Assembly: GCA_021768085.1 (NCBI GenBank)
Contig: JAETOJ010000011.1
Location: forward strand, 1-64,000
Direction of reading: 5' to 3'
DNA length: 64,000 bases
Source of the DNA: Bacillota bacterium
GTDB taxonomy: Bacteria; Bacillota; Clostridia; Oscillospirales; Oscillospiraceae
How positions within the stretch are numbered: the first letter of the stretch is position 1; each line of letters begins with the position of its first letter. The notes beneath the pieces are model-generated. The model saw nothing but the letters and a program-made list of their open reading frames with translations, did no database searches and was not told the origin of the DNA. Of the stretch, positions 18,138-27,399 are shown piece after piece. The position numbers and the translations under genes were made by a program.

Positions 18138-19049
18138 TTACTTCGCCAGCTTTGCGATCTCCTCGGCAAAATTTTCCTGCTTCTTCTCAATGCCCTCGCC
18201 CCGCTCGAAGCGCACGGCGTCCTTCAGGGTGACGGAACCGCCCAGCTTCTTAGCGGCGGCGGCCACGTACTGCTCCACGGTGACCTCGCTATCCTTCACG
18301 AAGGTCTGCTGGAGCAGGCAGTTCTCGGCGTAGAACTTATTGAGCTTGCCCACCACGATCTTCTCCTTCACCTGGGCGGGCTTGGCGGCCATCTTGGGAT
18401 CGTTGTCCATCTGGGCCAGCAGGATCTTCTTTTCCTCATCCAGCACGTCCTGGGTGACCTGGGACTTGTCCAAGAAACGGGGGTTCAGAGCGGCGATCTG
18501 CATAGCCAGATCCTTGCCGATCTCGGTGGCGTCGATGCCGCCCTCCACGGCCAGGTTCACCAGCACGCCGATCTTGCCGCCGGCGTGAATATAGGGCACG
18601 GACACGCCGTCCGCGAAGCGATGGAACCGGCGCACCTTGATGTTCTCGCCGATGACCAGCACCATCTCCTGCTGCTGCTGAGTGACGGTCAGGTCGGTGC
18701 CGTTGTACTTGCACTCCATCAGAGCGTCCATATCGGCGGGGGCGCAGGCGGCCACGGTGGCGGCTACGCCCTTCACGAAGTCCACAAACTTCTCGTTCTT
18801 GGCCACGAAGTCGGTTTCAGCGTTGACCTCGACCACGACGCCCGCGCCGTCAATGACGGCGGCGTAAGCCATGCCCTCGGCGGCGATGCGGCCGGCCTTC
18901 TTCTGGGAGGCGGCCAGACCCTTCTCCCGCAGCCACTCGATGGCCTTGTCAAAGTCGCCGTCGCTCTCGGTAAGGGCCTTCTTGCAGTCCATCATGCCCA
19001 CGCCGGTCATCTCGCGCAGCTTCTGCACGTCTTTTGCGGAAATTGCCAT
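18138..19049 (-). CDS. tsf: translation elongation factor Ts
   Basis: MAISAKDVQKLREMTGVGMMDCKKALTESDGDFDKAIEWLREKGLA. Confidence 0.98.
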   Translation of the reverse strand: MAISAKDVQKLREMTGVGMMDCKKALTESDGDFDKAIEWLREKGLAASQKKAGRIAAEGMAYAAVIDGAGVVVEVNAETDFVAKNEKFVDFVKGVAATVAACAPADMDALMECKYNGTDLTVTQQQQEMVLVIGENIKVRRFHRFADGVSVPYIHAGGKIGVLVNLAVEGGIDATEIGKDLAMQIAALNPRFLDKSQVTQDVLDEEKKILLAQMDNDPKMAAKPAQVKEKIVVGKLNKFYAENCLLQQTFVKDSEVTVEQYVAAAAKKLGGSVTLKDAVRFERGEGIEKKQENFAEEIAKLAK

Positions 19050-19089
19050 AGTATATTACCTCCAAATTGAAATGGTGTATGGTTACCGA

Positions 19090-19169
19090 TGTAGGGCGTG
19101 ACGACCCCGGCACGCCGCTTTCCCGGATGTGAATGCGGTGTGCGGCGCGCCGAGTCGTCGCGCCCTACA
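19090..19169. repeat. imperfect inverted-repeat element (REP/MITE-like) between tsf and rpsB
   Basis: TGTAGGGCGtGACGACcCCGGCaCGCCGC ... with the opposite arm reading TGTAGGGCGcGACGACTCGGCGCGCCGC on the complementary strand; termini GTAGGGCG/CGCCCTAC. Confidence 0.6.
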
Positions 19170-19186
19170 CAAAATGATGCGTAAAA

Positions 19187-19924
19187 TTACTCCTCGGCGG
19201 CGGGGGCCTCAGCCTCGGCCTCAGCGGCGGGGGCGGCGTCCTGGCCCTGGCGGCCCTCCTGCACGGCGTTGGCCATGACAGAGGAGATGAGCTTGATGGC
19301 GCGGATGGCATCGTCGTTGCCGGGGATCACGTAGTCGATCTCGTCGGGGTCGCAGTTGGTGTCCACGATGGCCACGATGGGGATGTTCAGCTTGCGGGCC
19401 TCGTTGATGGCGTTGCGCTCTTTGCGGGGGTCAACCACAAACAGCGCGCCGGGGAGCTTCTTCATCTCCACCACGCCGCCCAGGTACTTCTCCAGCTTGG
19501 AGATCTCGCCCAGCAGCTTCATGACCTCTTTCTTGGGGAGCATATCGAAGGTGCCGTCCTCCTGCATCTTCTTGAGCTGGTTCAGGCGATCCACCCGGGT
19601 GCGCATAGTCTTGAAGTTGGTCATCATGCCGCCCAGCCAACGGGCGTTGACATAGTACATCCCGCAGCGACCGGCCTCCTCCTTGATGGCCTCCTGGGCC
19701 TGCTTCTTGGTGCCCACGAACAGCAGGGACTGGCCGTTGCCCGCCAGCTCCTTCACGAAGCTGTAGGCCTCCTCCAGCTTCTTCACCGTCTTCTGGAGAT
19801 CGATGATATAGATGCCGTTGCGCTCGGTGTAGATGTAGGTGGCCATCTTGGGGTTCCACCGGCGGGTCTGGTGGCCGAAGTGCACGCCGGCCTCCAAAAG
19901 CTGCTTCATAGATACGACTGCCAT
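19187..19924 (-). CDS. rpsB: 30S ribosomal protein S2
   Basis: [41 protein letters not shown]. Confidence 0.98.
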   Translation of the reverse strand: MAVVSMKQLLEAGVHFGHQTRRWNPKMATYIYTERNGIYIIDLQKTVKKLEEAYSFVKELAGNGQSLLFVGTKKQAQEAIKEEAGRCGMYYVNARWLGGMMTNFKTMRTRVDRLNQLKKMQEDGTFDMLPKKEVMKLLGEISKLEKYLGGVVEMKKLPGALFVVDPRKERNAINEARKLNIPIVAIVDTNCDPDEIDYVIPGNDDAIRAIKLISSVMANAVQEGRQGQDAAPAAEAEAEAPAAEE

Positions 19925-20034
19925 TGTTTTTTCCTCCTAAAATTGGTTTTGTACCTCCGGGGGCCTCATCCCTCCTGCCCGCCTTCCGGGGAAGGCACCG
20001 GGCAAAAGATCCGCTCCCGTGCGGAATCCGAGAT

Positions 20035-20063
20035 ATTCTATCACGTGTTTCCGGGAAACGCAA
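20035..20063 (-). promoter_or_regulatory. sigma-A-type promoter upstream of rpsB
   Basis: Minus strand TTGCGT - 17 nt - TAGAAT. Confidence 0.55.
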
Positions 20064-20115
20064 GAGCTTTTTGCGGATTTCTCCAAAAAATTGCCGTCAG
20101 TGCCGTCATTTGCCG

Positions 20116-20382
20116 TTAGCGGCGGTTCCGATCCCGGCTGTTCCTGGCCCGGCCCTCCACCAGGATGATATCCTCCCCAAACCGCTTGATGGACGGCCAG
20201 GGAAACACCTGATCCGGCTCCCGCCCCAGCAGGCCGAAGCAGCGGCTCCGGCCGCCCACCACAATGCTCTCGATGGCCCCCTTCTCGGGATCCAGCTCCA
20301 CATCCTCCACGAACCCGTACCGGGTGCCGTCGGAGATGTCGATGACTTCCTTATATTGTAGCTCCGCGATGCGGCAGATCAT
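20116..20382 (-). CDS. YlmC/YmxH family sporulation protein (PRC-barrel)
   Basis: MICRIAELQYKEVIDISDGTRYGFVEDVELDPEKGAIESIVVGGR...FPWPSIKRFGEDIILVE. Confidence 0.88.
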   Translation of the reverse strand: MICRIAELQYKEVIDISDGTRYGFVEDVELDPEKGAIESIVVGGRSRCFGLLGREPDQVFPWPSIKRFGEDIILVEGRARNSRDRNRR

Positions 20383-20568
20383 AGTATGTCCTCCTTCCAC
20401 AATCTGTATTTATATGTATGAAGGGGGCCTGTCCCACTATACGTTGTGGATGGAATAGGGGAAAAACGGAAAATACACGGAAAATTTTCAATTTGCCCCT
20501 ATGCAAATGGGAGGTTTTAGTATAAAATAGAGACACGTAAAAAACAGGATGGGAGCGTGAGGGAGACT

Positions 20569-21294
20569 ATGGAAGAATTGAAGTACAAGCGCGTCCTGCT
20601 GAAGGTGAGCGGTGAGGCCCTGGGGGGCACCGCTGGCCGGGGGCTGGACTTCGACGTGATCGAGAAGGTGTGCGACGTGGTGGCCCGCTGCGCGGCGGAG
20701 GGCGCCCAGGTGGGCATCGTAGTGGGCGGCGGCAATTTCTGGCGGGGCCTGAAGGACGGCCGGGGGATGAGTAACCGCACCCGGGCCGATCATATGGGGA
20801 TGCTGGCCACTACCATCAACTGCCTGGCTCTGGCCGACGTGCTGGAGAACAAGGGGGTGGACGTGCGGGTGCAGACCGCCATTGAGATGAAGTCCATCGC
20901 CGAGCCCTACATCCGCTCCCGGGCGGTGCGGCACCTGGAGAAGGGCCGGGTGGTGATCTTCGGCTGCGGCACGGGCAGCCCCTTCTTCTCCACCGACACC
21001 GCCGCGGTGCTCCGGGCGGCGGAGATCGGCGCAGACATCATCCTGCTGGCCAAGAACGTGGACGGCGTATACAGCGCCGACCCGCAAAAGGATCCGGCGG
21101 CGGTGAAGTACGACAGCATCACCTATGACGATGTGCTGGCCAACCACCTGGGCGTGATGGACTCCACCGCCGCGTCGCTGTGCATGGACAACAATATTCC
21201 GATTCTCCTCTTTGCGCTGAAGGATCCGGAGAACATCCTCCGGGCCATCCACGGGGAGAAGATCGGCACCATTGTGAAGGAGGAAGTAAAATGA
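20569..21294 (+). CDS. pyrH: UMP kinase
   Basis: [62 protein letters not shown] at 20557 is an alternative start. Confidence 0.97.
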   Translation: MEELKYKRVLLKVSGEALGGTAGRGLDFDVIEKVCDVVARCAAEGAQVGIVVGGGNFWRGLKDGRGMSNRTRADHMGMLATTINCLALADVLENKGVDVRVQTAIEMKSIAEPYIRSRAVRHLEKGRVVIFGCGTGSPFFSTDTAAVLRAAEIGADIILLAKNVDGVYSADPQKDPAAVKYDSITYDDVLANHLGVMDSTAASLCMDNNIPILLFALKDPENILRAIHGEKIGTIVKEEVK

Positions 21295-21845
21295 CGGATT
21301 TCTGCAAGACCTACGATGAGAAGATGGGCAAGACCATCGAGTCGGTGAAGGGGGACTTCGCCAGCGTCCGGGCGGGCCGGGCCAACGCCGGCGTGCTGGA
21401 TCGGATCCAGGTGGAATACTACGGCACTCCCACCCCCATTCAGCAGGTGGCCAGCATCTCCACCCCAGACCCCCGCACCCTCCAGATTCAGCCCTGGGAC
21501 GCCAGCATCCTCAAGGCCATCGAGAAGGCCATCCAGACCTCCGACCTGGGCATCAATCCCCAGAACGACGGCCGGGTGATCCGCCTGGCCTTCCCCCAGC
21601 TCACCGAGGAGCGCCGTCTGGAGCTCACCAAGCAGGTGCGCAAGTACGGCGAGAACGGCAAGGTGGCCATCCGCAACATCCGCCGGGACGCCATGGACAA
21701 GCTGAAGGCCCTGGAGAAGAAGTCCGAGATCACCGAGGACGACCGCAAGGAGGACGAGAAGGAGCTCCAGGATCTCACTGACAAACGCTGCAAGGAGATC
21801 GACGCCCTCACCGCCGCCAAGGAAAAGGAACTGATGGCGGTTTAA
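21291..21845 (+). CDS. frr: ribosome recycling factor
   Basis: [50 protein letters not shown] overlap with pyrH. Confidence 0.97.
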   Translation: MTDFCKTYDEKMGKTIESVKGDFASVRAGRANAGVLDRIQVEYYGTPTPIQQVASISTPDPRTLQIQPWDASILKAIEKAIQTSDLGINPQNDGRVIRLAFPQLTEERRLELTKQVRKYGENGKVAIRNIRRDAMDKLKALEKKSEITEDDRKEDEKELQDLTDKRCKEIDALTAAKEKELMAV

Positions 21846-21863
21846 ACGAACTGCTTTGGCGAT

Positions 21864-21887
21864 ACAAGGGGGGCGCGCCCCCCTTGT
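21864..21887. repeat. perfect 24-bp palindrome between frr and uppS
   Basis: ACAAGGGGGGCG-CGCCCCCCTTGT, no spacer, not followed by a U-tract. Confidence 0.7.
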
Positions 21888-21949
21888 GTGCTGTCCGGGC
21901 GGTTGATTGGGTTCTTTTTTGTCAACACTATCACATAGGTTAGGATGGG

Positions 21950-22696
21950 TTGCATATGGCATTCTTTCGCCGCAGCAAAGCGCCCCGGGTGGATTTGGAG
22001 CGCCTGCCCCGCCACGTGGCCATCATCATGGACGGCAACGGCCGCTGGGCCAAAAAGAGGGGCCTGCCCCGAAAGGCGGGCCACCGGGCCGGGGCGGAGA
22101 CCTTCCGCACCATCGCCACCTTCGCCAGGGAGCTGGGGCTGGAGTACCTGACGGTGTACGCCTTTTCCACCGAGAACTGGAAGCGGCCCGCCGACGAGGT
22201 GGCCTCCATCATGAAGCTGCTGGAGAAGTACCTCCACGAGGCCATTGAGACCATGGCCCGGGACAGGGTAAAGATGGCCTTCTTCGGGGATCTGTCCCCC
22301 CTGGCCCCACACCTCCAGGCCCTGTGCCACGAGACGGAGGAGATCTCCAAGGGGTACGACGGCTGCCAGGTGAACATCTGCCTGAACTATGGCGGCCGGG
22401 ACGAGCTGCTGCGGGCGGCCAGGGCCTTCGCGGCGGACTGTGTGGAGGGCCGGGCGGATCCCGCCCATCTCACAGAGGAGGCATTCGGGCGCTACCTCTA
22501 CTCCGCCGGGGTGCCTGACCCGGATCTGATCATCCGGCCCAGCGGCGAGGTGCGCATATCCAATTTCCTGCTCTGGCAGTCCGCCTACGCGGAATTCTAC
22601 TTTACCGACGTGCTCTGGCCCGATTTCAGCAAGGACGAGCTGCTGCGGGCGCTGGCGGCCTACCAGGGCCGCTCCCGCCGGTATGGAGGTGTGTGA
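21950..22696 (+). CDS. uppS: isoprenyl transferase (undecaprenyl diphosphate synthase)
   Basis: HVAIIMDGNGRWAKKRGLPRKAGHRAG, LTVYAFSTENWKRP, DLIIRPSGEVRISNFLLWQSAYAEFYFTDVLWPDF. Confidence 0.97.
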   Translation: MHMAFFRRSKAPRVDLERLPRHVAIIMDGNGRWAKKRGLPRKAGHRAGAETFRTIATFARELGLEYLTVYAFSTENWKRPADEVASIMKLLEKYLHEAIETMARDRVKMAFFGDLSPLAPHLQALCHETEEISKGYDGCQVNICLNYGGRDELLRAARAFAADCVEGRADPAHLTEEAFGRYLYSAGVPDPDLIIRPSGEVRISNFLLWQSAYAEFYFTDVLWPDFSKDELLRALAAYQGRSRRYGGV

Positions 22697-22697
22697 C

Positions 22698-23537
22698 ATG
22701 GCGAAACGAATTTTAGTGGCGGTGATCTTCGTGCCGGCGCTGCTGGCGGTGATGCTGGTGCCGCCCCCCATCGCCTGGACGGCGGTGGTGTGCTTTATCT
22801 CCGCCATGGCCTGCTTCGAGCTGCTGCGGGCCACGGGGGAGGGGAAGCTCACCCCGCCCATGAAGGCGGCCGCCATCCTGTCCGCCGCGGTGCTGCCCCT
22901 GGGGAGCTGGGCGGGGCTGGGCACGGCCTATGTGAACCTGTGCGCTTTTGTGGTGACTGCGGTGTGCTTTTGGTGCGCCATCCGGGCCTATGACGGGCAG
23001 AAAGCCCCGGTGGGCTTCTTTCAGGTGCTGGTGTGCCTGTTCGGGGGCGTGATCATTCCCCTGGCCCTGGCGGCGCTGGTGGAGCTGCGGTGCATGGAGC
23101 ACGGAAAGTATCTGGTGCTGTTCGCGGTGCTGCTCACCTTTGTCACCGACGCGGGGGCCTACTTCGCCGGGGTGTTTCTGGGGAAGCACCGGGGGATCAC
23201 CCGGGTGAGCCCCAATAAAAGTGTGGAGGGGTACATCGGCGGCTTCGCGTCCGGGGTGGTGTTCGCTCTGATCTACGGCCTGGTGATCACGGAGCTGGCT
23301 CGGGCGCCTGCCAACCTGCTGTCTCTGGCCCTGTGCGGGCTGTTCGGGGCGCTGGCCACCGAGGTGGGCGATCTGGCCTTCTCCTTTGTCAAGCGGCAGT
23401 ACGGCGTGAAGGATTTCGGCCACCTGCTGCCGGGGCACGGCGGGATGCTGGATCGGTTTGACAGTATGCTGTTCTGCGGGCCGGTGGTGCTGTTCATCGT
23501 CCAGTGCCTGCCGGTCTTCGAGGCGGTGGCGACATGA
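22698..23537 (+). CDS. cdsA: phosphatidate cytidylyltransferase
   Basis: Multi-TM; TDAGAYFAGVFLGKHRGITRVSPNKSVEGYIGG; KDFGHLLPGHGGMLDRFDSMLF signature. Confidence 0.97.
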   Translation: MAKRILVAVIFVPALLAVMLVPPPIAWTAVVCFISAMACFELLRATGEGKLTPPMKAAAILSAAVLPLGSWAGLGTAYVNLCAFVVTAVCFWCAIRAYDGQKAPVGFFQVLVCLFGGVIIPLALAALVELRCMEHGKYLVLFAVLLTFVTDAGAYFAGVFLGKHRGITRVSPNKSVEGYIGGFASGVVFALIYGLVITELARAPANLLSLALCGLFGALATEVGDLAFSFVKRQYGVKDFGHLLPGHGGMLDRFDSMLFCGPVVLFIVQCLPVFEAVAT

Positions 23538-24682
23538 GGCGGACGCTTTCCATTCTGGGCTCCAGCGGCTCCATCGGGCGGCAGACGCTGGACGTGGCGG
23601 CGGCCTGCGGCCACGAGGTGGCGGCTATCACGGTGAACCGCAGCGTACCAATGGCGGAGGAGCAGGCCCGGCAGTTCAGGCCCAAGCTGGCGGTGGCGGT
23701 GGACGAGAAAGCCGCGGCGGATCTCCGGGCGCGGCTGGCGGATACAGATGTAAAGGTGCTGTCCGGCCGGGAGGGCCTGCTGGAGGCCGCGTCCCTGCCC
23801 GAGGCGGACACGGTGGTGACCGCCATCGTTGGGGTGGCGGGGCTGGAGCCCACCCTGGCCGCCATCGACGCGGGCAAGCGCATTGCCCTGGCCAACAAGG
23901 AGACGCTGGTGTGCGCCGGGGAACTGGTGATGGCCCGGGCGGAGGAGCGGGGGGCGGAGATCGTCCCCGTGGACTCGGAGCACTCCGCCATCTTCCAGTG
24001 TTTGCAGGGGTGCAAAAACAGGGGAGAGGTGCGGCGGCTCATCCTCACCGCCTCCGGCGGGCCCTTCTTCGGCAAAAGCCGGGAGGAGCTGGCCCAGGTG
24101 ACCAAGGCCCAGGCCCTGCGCCATCCCAACTGGGCCATGGGTGCAAAAATAACCATCGACTCTGCTACCCTGATGAACAAGGGGCTGGAGTTCATCGAGG
24201 CCATGCGGCTGTACGCCGTGCCGCGGTCGAAAATCCAGATTGTGATCCACCGGGAGAGCATTGTGCACTCCCTGGTGGAGTTTGAGGACGGGGCCATCCT
24301 GGGCCAGCTGGGCAGCGCGGATATGCGCCTGCCCATCCAGTACGCTCTCACCTGGCCGGAGCGGGCCCCCGGCCCAGCCAAGCCCCTGGATCTGCTGTCC
24401 TGCCCGCCGCTGACCTTCCAGAGGCCGGATCCGGACACCTTCCGGTGTCTGGGGCTGGCGCTGGAGTGCGCCCAGCGGGGGGGCACGTCCACCGCCATTC
24501 TCAACGGGGCCAACGAGGCGGCGGTGGGGCTGTTCCTGGAGGACAGGATCGGGTTTTTGGATATTCCCCGCCTGGTGGAGGCGGCCCTCAACCGGGTGTC
24601 CGCCCTGGACAGCCCGGGGCTGGACGAGATTCTGGAGGCCGACCGCGCCGCCCGCGAGGCGGTTTATCAATCTGTGAGGTGA
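23534..24682 (+). CDS. dxr: 1-deoxy-D-xylulose-5-phosphate reductoisomerase
   Basis: ILGSSGSIGRQTLDV, LANKETLVCAGELV, PVDSEHSAIFQCL, TASGGPFFGKS, NWAMGAKITIDSATLMNKGLEFIEA. Confidence 0.98.
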   Translation: MRRTLSILGSSGSIGRQTLDVAAACGHEVAAITVNRSVPMAEEQARQFRPKLAVAVDEKAAADLRARLADTDVKVLSGREGLLEAASLPEADTVVTAIVGVAGLEPTLAAIDAGKRIALANKETLVCAGELVMARAEERGAEIVPVDSEHSAIFQCLQGCKNRGEVRRLILTASGGPFFGKSREELAQVTKAQALRHPNWAMGAKITIDSATLMNKGLEFIEAMRLYAVPRSKIQIVIHRESIVHSLVEFEDGAILGQLGSADMRLPIQYALTWPERAPGPAKPLDLLSCPPLTFQRPDPDTFRCLGLALECAQRGGTSTAILNGANEAAVGLFLEDRIGFLDIPRLVEAALNRVSALDSPGLDEILEADRAAREAVYQSVR

Positions 24683-24688
24683 CGCATT

Positions 24689-25771
24689 TTGGCAAGATTC
24701 CTGTATATCCTGCTGGTGATTGTGCTGTTTGGCGTGCTCATCGCCATCCATGAGTTCGGCCACTTCATCACCGCCAAGCTGCTGGGGGTGAAGGTGAACG
24801 AGTTCGCCATCGGCATGGGCCCCGCCCTGTGGACGAAGCAGAAGGGGGAGACGCTGTACGCCCTGCGGGCCTTTCCCGTGGGGGGCTACTGCGCCATGGA
24901 GGGGGAGGACGAGGACACCGGCGACCCCCGGGCGTTCTCCCGGCAGAGAGGCTGGAAGAAGATCATCATCCTGTGCGCCGGTTCGTTTATGAACTTTCTG
25001 CTGGGGCTGATCATCGTGGTGGCGCTGGCGCTGGGCTTCTCCCAGGTGGCGGTGCCGGTGGTGACGGAGCTGCTGGACGGTTTCCAGCACCAGGGGGAGG
25101 CCGGACTGATGGTGGGGGATCAGATCGTCAGTGTGGATGGGAACCCCGTCCTGGTGAACGGTGACGCGGCCTTCTTTCTCCGCCGGAACGATGGGAACGG
25201 CATGGATCTGGTGGTGGAGCGCCAGGGCCGACGGGTGGAGCTGAACGACCTGGATATGAAGCGGTTCGAGTACACCTATGCGGGCCAGACCAGCACGGGC
25301 TTCGGCATCATTCTGGGGGAGAAGCGGGACGCCTCCATCCCCCAGCGGCTGGCCTCCGGCTTCGCGGAGACCATTGACTATGTGCGTATCGTCTGGATCA
25401 GCCTGGGCGATCTGGTGACGGGCCGGGTGGCGGTGTCTGAGCTGTCCGGGGTCATCGGTGTGGTGGACGTGGTGTCCGAGATGGGGACCCAGTACCAGAC
25501 GGAAGCCCAGTCCGCCCTGGCGGGGGTGCTGGGAGTGCTGAGCATGATGGCACTCATCGCCGTCAACCTGGCGGTGATGAACCTGCTGCCCATCCCGGCG
25601 CTGGACGGCGGACGGATCTTCTTTGTGCTGCTCAACGGGATCCTCTACGCCGTGGCCCGGAAGCGCATCCCGGAGAAATACGAGGGCTACGTCCACGCCG
25701 GGGCCTTTGTGGTGCTGCTGGCCCTGATGGCGGTGGTGGCCCTCCATGACGTGTGGAATATCTTCACATAG
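24689..25771 (+). CDS. rseP: RIP-type site-2 metalloprotease
   Basis: HEFGHF zinc motif, PDZ-like middle, [15 protein letters not shown]. Confidence 0.95.
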   Translation: MARFLYILLVIVLFGVLIAIHEFGHFITAKLLGVKVNEFAIGMGPALWTKQKGETLYALRAFPVGGYCAMEGEDEDTGDPRAFSRQRGWKKIIILCAGSFMNFLLGLIIVVALALGFSQVAVPVVTELLDGFQHQGEAGLMVGDQIVSVDGNPVLVNGDAAFFLRRNDGNGMDLVVERQGRRVELNDLDMKRFEYTYAGQTSTGFGIILGEKRDASIPQRLASGFAETIDYVRIVWISLGDLVTGRVAVSELSGVIGVVDVVSEMGTQYQTEAQSALAGVLGVLSMMALIAVNLAVMNLLPIPALDGGRIFFVLLNGILYAVARKRIPEKYEGYVHAGAFVVLLALMAVVALHDVWNIFT

Positions 25772-25784
25772 GCAGGTGGCTGAC

Positions 25785-26822
25785 ATGACCAGAAAACTCA
25801 ACGTGGGCGGCGTCCCCCTGGGCGGGGGCGCCCCCGTTTCCATTCAGTCCATGACCAACACCGACACCCGGGACGTGGAGGCCACCCTGGCCCAGATCCG
25901 GGCGCTGGCGGCGGCAGGGTGTGACATCGTCCGGGTGGCGGTGCCCGACCTGGCGGCGGCAAGGGCTGTCGGCGCGCTGAAGGCGGGCAGCCCGGTGCCG
26001 CTGGTGGCGGACATCCACTTCGACTACCGGCTGGCGTTGGAGGTGGCGGAGCAAGGGATCGACAAGATCCGTATCAACCCCGGGAATATCGGCGCGCCCG
26101 AGCGGGTGGAGGCGGTGGCCAAGGCCTGCAAGGAGCGGGGCATCCCCATCCGGGTGGGGGTGAACGGCGGCTCGCTGGAGAAGGAGCTGCTGGCCAAGTA
26201 CGGCGGCCCCACCCCGGAGGCCATGGTGGAAAGCGCCCTGGGCCACATCCGCCTGTTGGAGCGGTACGGCTTTGAGGACATCTGCGTGTCGCTGAAGGCG
26301 TCCTCTGTGCGGGTCACTATGCAGGCATACCGGCTGATGGCGGAGCGGTACGACTACCCCCTGCACCTGGGCGTCACTGAGGCAGGCACCCGGGAGATGG
26401 GGGAGCTGAAGGCGGCGGCGGGTATCGGCGGGTTGCTGGCGCTGGGGATTGGCGACACCCTGCGGGTGTCCCTCACCGCTGACCCGGTGGAGGAGGTCTA
26501 CGCCGCCCGGCGGATTTTGAAGGCCATCGGCCTGCGCCGGGAGGGGCCGGAGCTCATCTCCTGCCCCACCTGCGGGCGGACACAGATCGACCTGATCCCC
26601 ATGGCGGAACGGGTGGAGGAGCTGCTGAAGGGCGTGGACAAGCCCATCACCGTGGCGGTGATGGGGTGTATCGTCAACGGCCCCGGCGAGGCCCGGCACG
26701 CAGACGTGGGGCTGGCGGGCGGCCGCGGCGAGGGCGTGCTGTTCAAGCACGGGGAGATTGTGGCGAAGGTGCCGGAGGAGGAACTGGTGCCCGGGCTGAT
26801 GAAGCTGATCGAGGAGCTGTGA
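25785..26822 (+). CDS. ispG: (E)-4-hydroxy-3-methylbut-2-enyl-diphosphate synthase
   Basis: [70 protein letters not shown]. Confidence 0.97.
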   Translation: MTRKLNVGGVPLGGGAPVSIQSMTNTDTRDVEATLAQIRALAAAGCDIVRVAVPDLAAARAVGALKAGSPVPLVADIHFDYRLALEVAEQGIDKIRINPGNIGAPERVEAVAKACKERGIPIRVGVNGGSLEKELLAKYGGPTPEAMVESALGHIRLLERYGFEDICVSLKASSVRVTMQAYRLMAERYDYPLHLGVTEAGTREMGELKAAAGIGGLLALGIGDTLRVSLTADPVEEVYAARRILKAIGLRREGPELISCPTCGRTQIDLIPMAERVEELLKGVDKPITVAVMGCIVNGPGEARHADVGLAGGRGEGVLFKHGEIVAKVPEEELVPGLMKLIEEL

Positions 26823-26832
26823 GGGGAGCGTT

Positions 26833-27384
26833 ATGAACCACATAGGGACGCAGTACATAGAGACGGATCGGCTGATCCTGCGCCGGTTCGAGCTGTCCGA
26901 CGCTCCCGCCATGTTCGCCAACTGGGCGTCGGACGACGAGGTGACGAAATACCTGACCTGGCCCAGCTATACCGATGTGTCGGCGGTGGAACAGAAATTG
27001 GAACAGTGGGTTTCCCGGTACACGGATGCCGACCGCTATCACTGGGCAATCGTCTTGAAAGGAAACGGCCCCGAACCCATCGGGAGTATCGGTGCATGTC
27101 ACTGGCATGAGGATGGAGAGGTGCCGGAGATCGGTTACTGCATGGGCAAACGCTGGTGGCATCAGGGTATCATGAGCGAAGCCCTGAGCGCGGTCATTGA
27201 TTTTCTGTTCCATCAGGTGGGTATTCGGCGGATTTTGGCTCTCCATGATGTCAACAACCCCCATTCCGGCGATGTGATGCGCAAATGCGGCATGAAGTTT
27301 GAGGGCATCCGGGAGAAGGCGGGACAAAACAACCAGGGCGTAGTTGACATGGCCTGCTATGCCATCGAAGCCAATGACAGATAA
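26833..27384 (+). CDS. GNAT N-acetyltransferase (RimJ/RimL-type)
   Basis: IETDRLILRRFELSDAPAMFANWASDDEVTKYLTWPSY...GYCMGKRWWHQGIMSEALSAVIDFLF. Confidence 0.9.
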   Translation: MNHIGTQYIETDRLILRRFELSDAPAMFANWASDDEVTKYLTWPSYTDVSAVEQKLEQWVSRYTDADRYHWAIVLKGNGPEPIGSIGACHWHEDGEVPEIGYCMGKRWWHQGIMSEALSAVIDFLFHQVGIRRILALHDVNNPHSGDVMRKCGMKFEGIREKAGQNNQGVVDMACYAIEANDR

Positions 27385-27399
27385 GGAGCGAACAGAACT

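Noticed and set aside
23273-25843. 856-aa minus-strand ORF opposite cdsA/dxr/rseP/ispG
   Set aside because: Antisense artefact; plus-strand genes have unambiguous family motifs.
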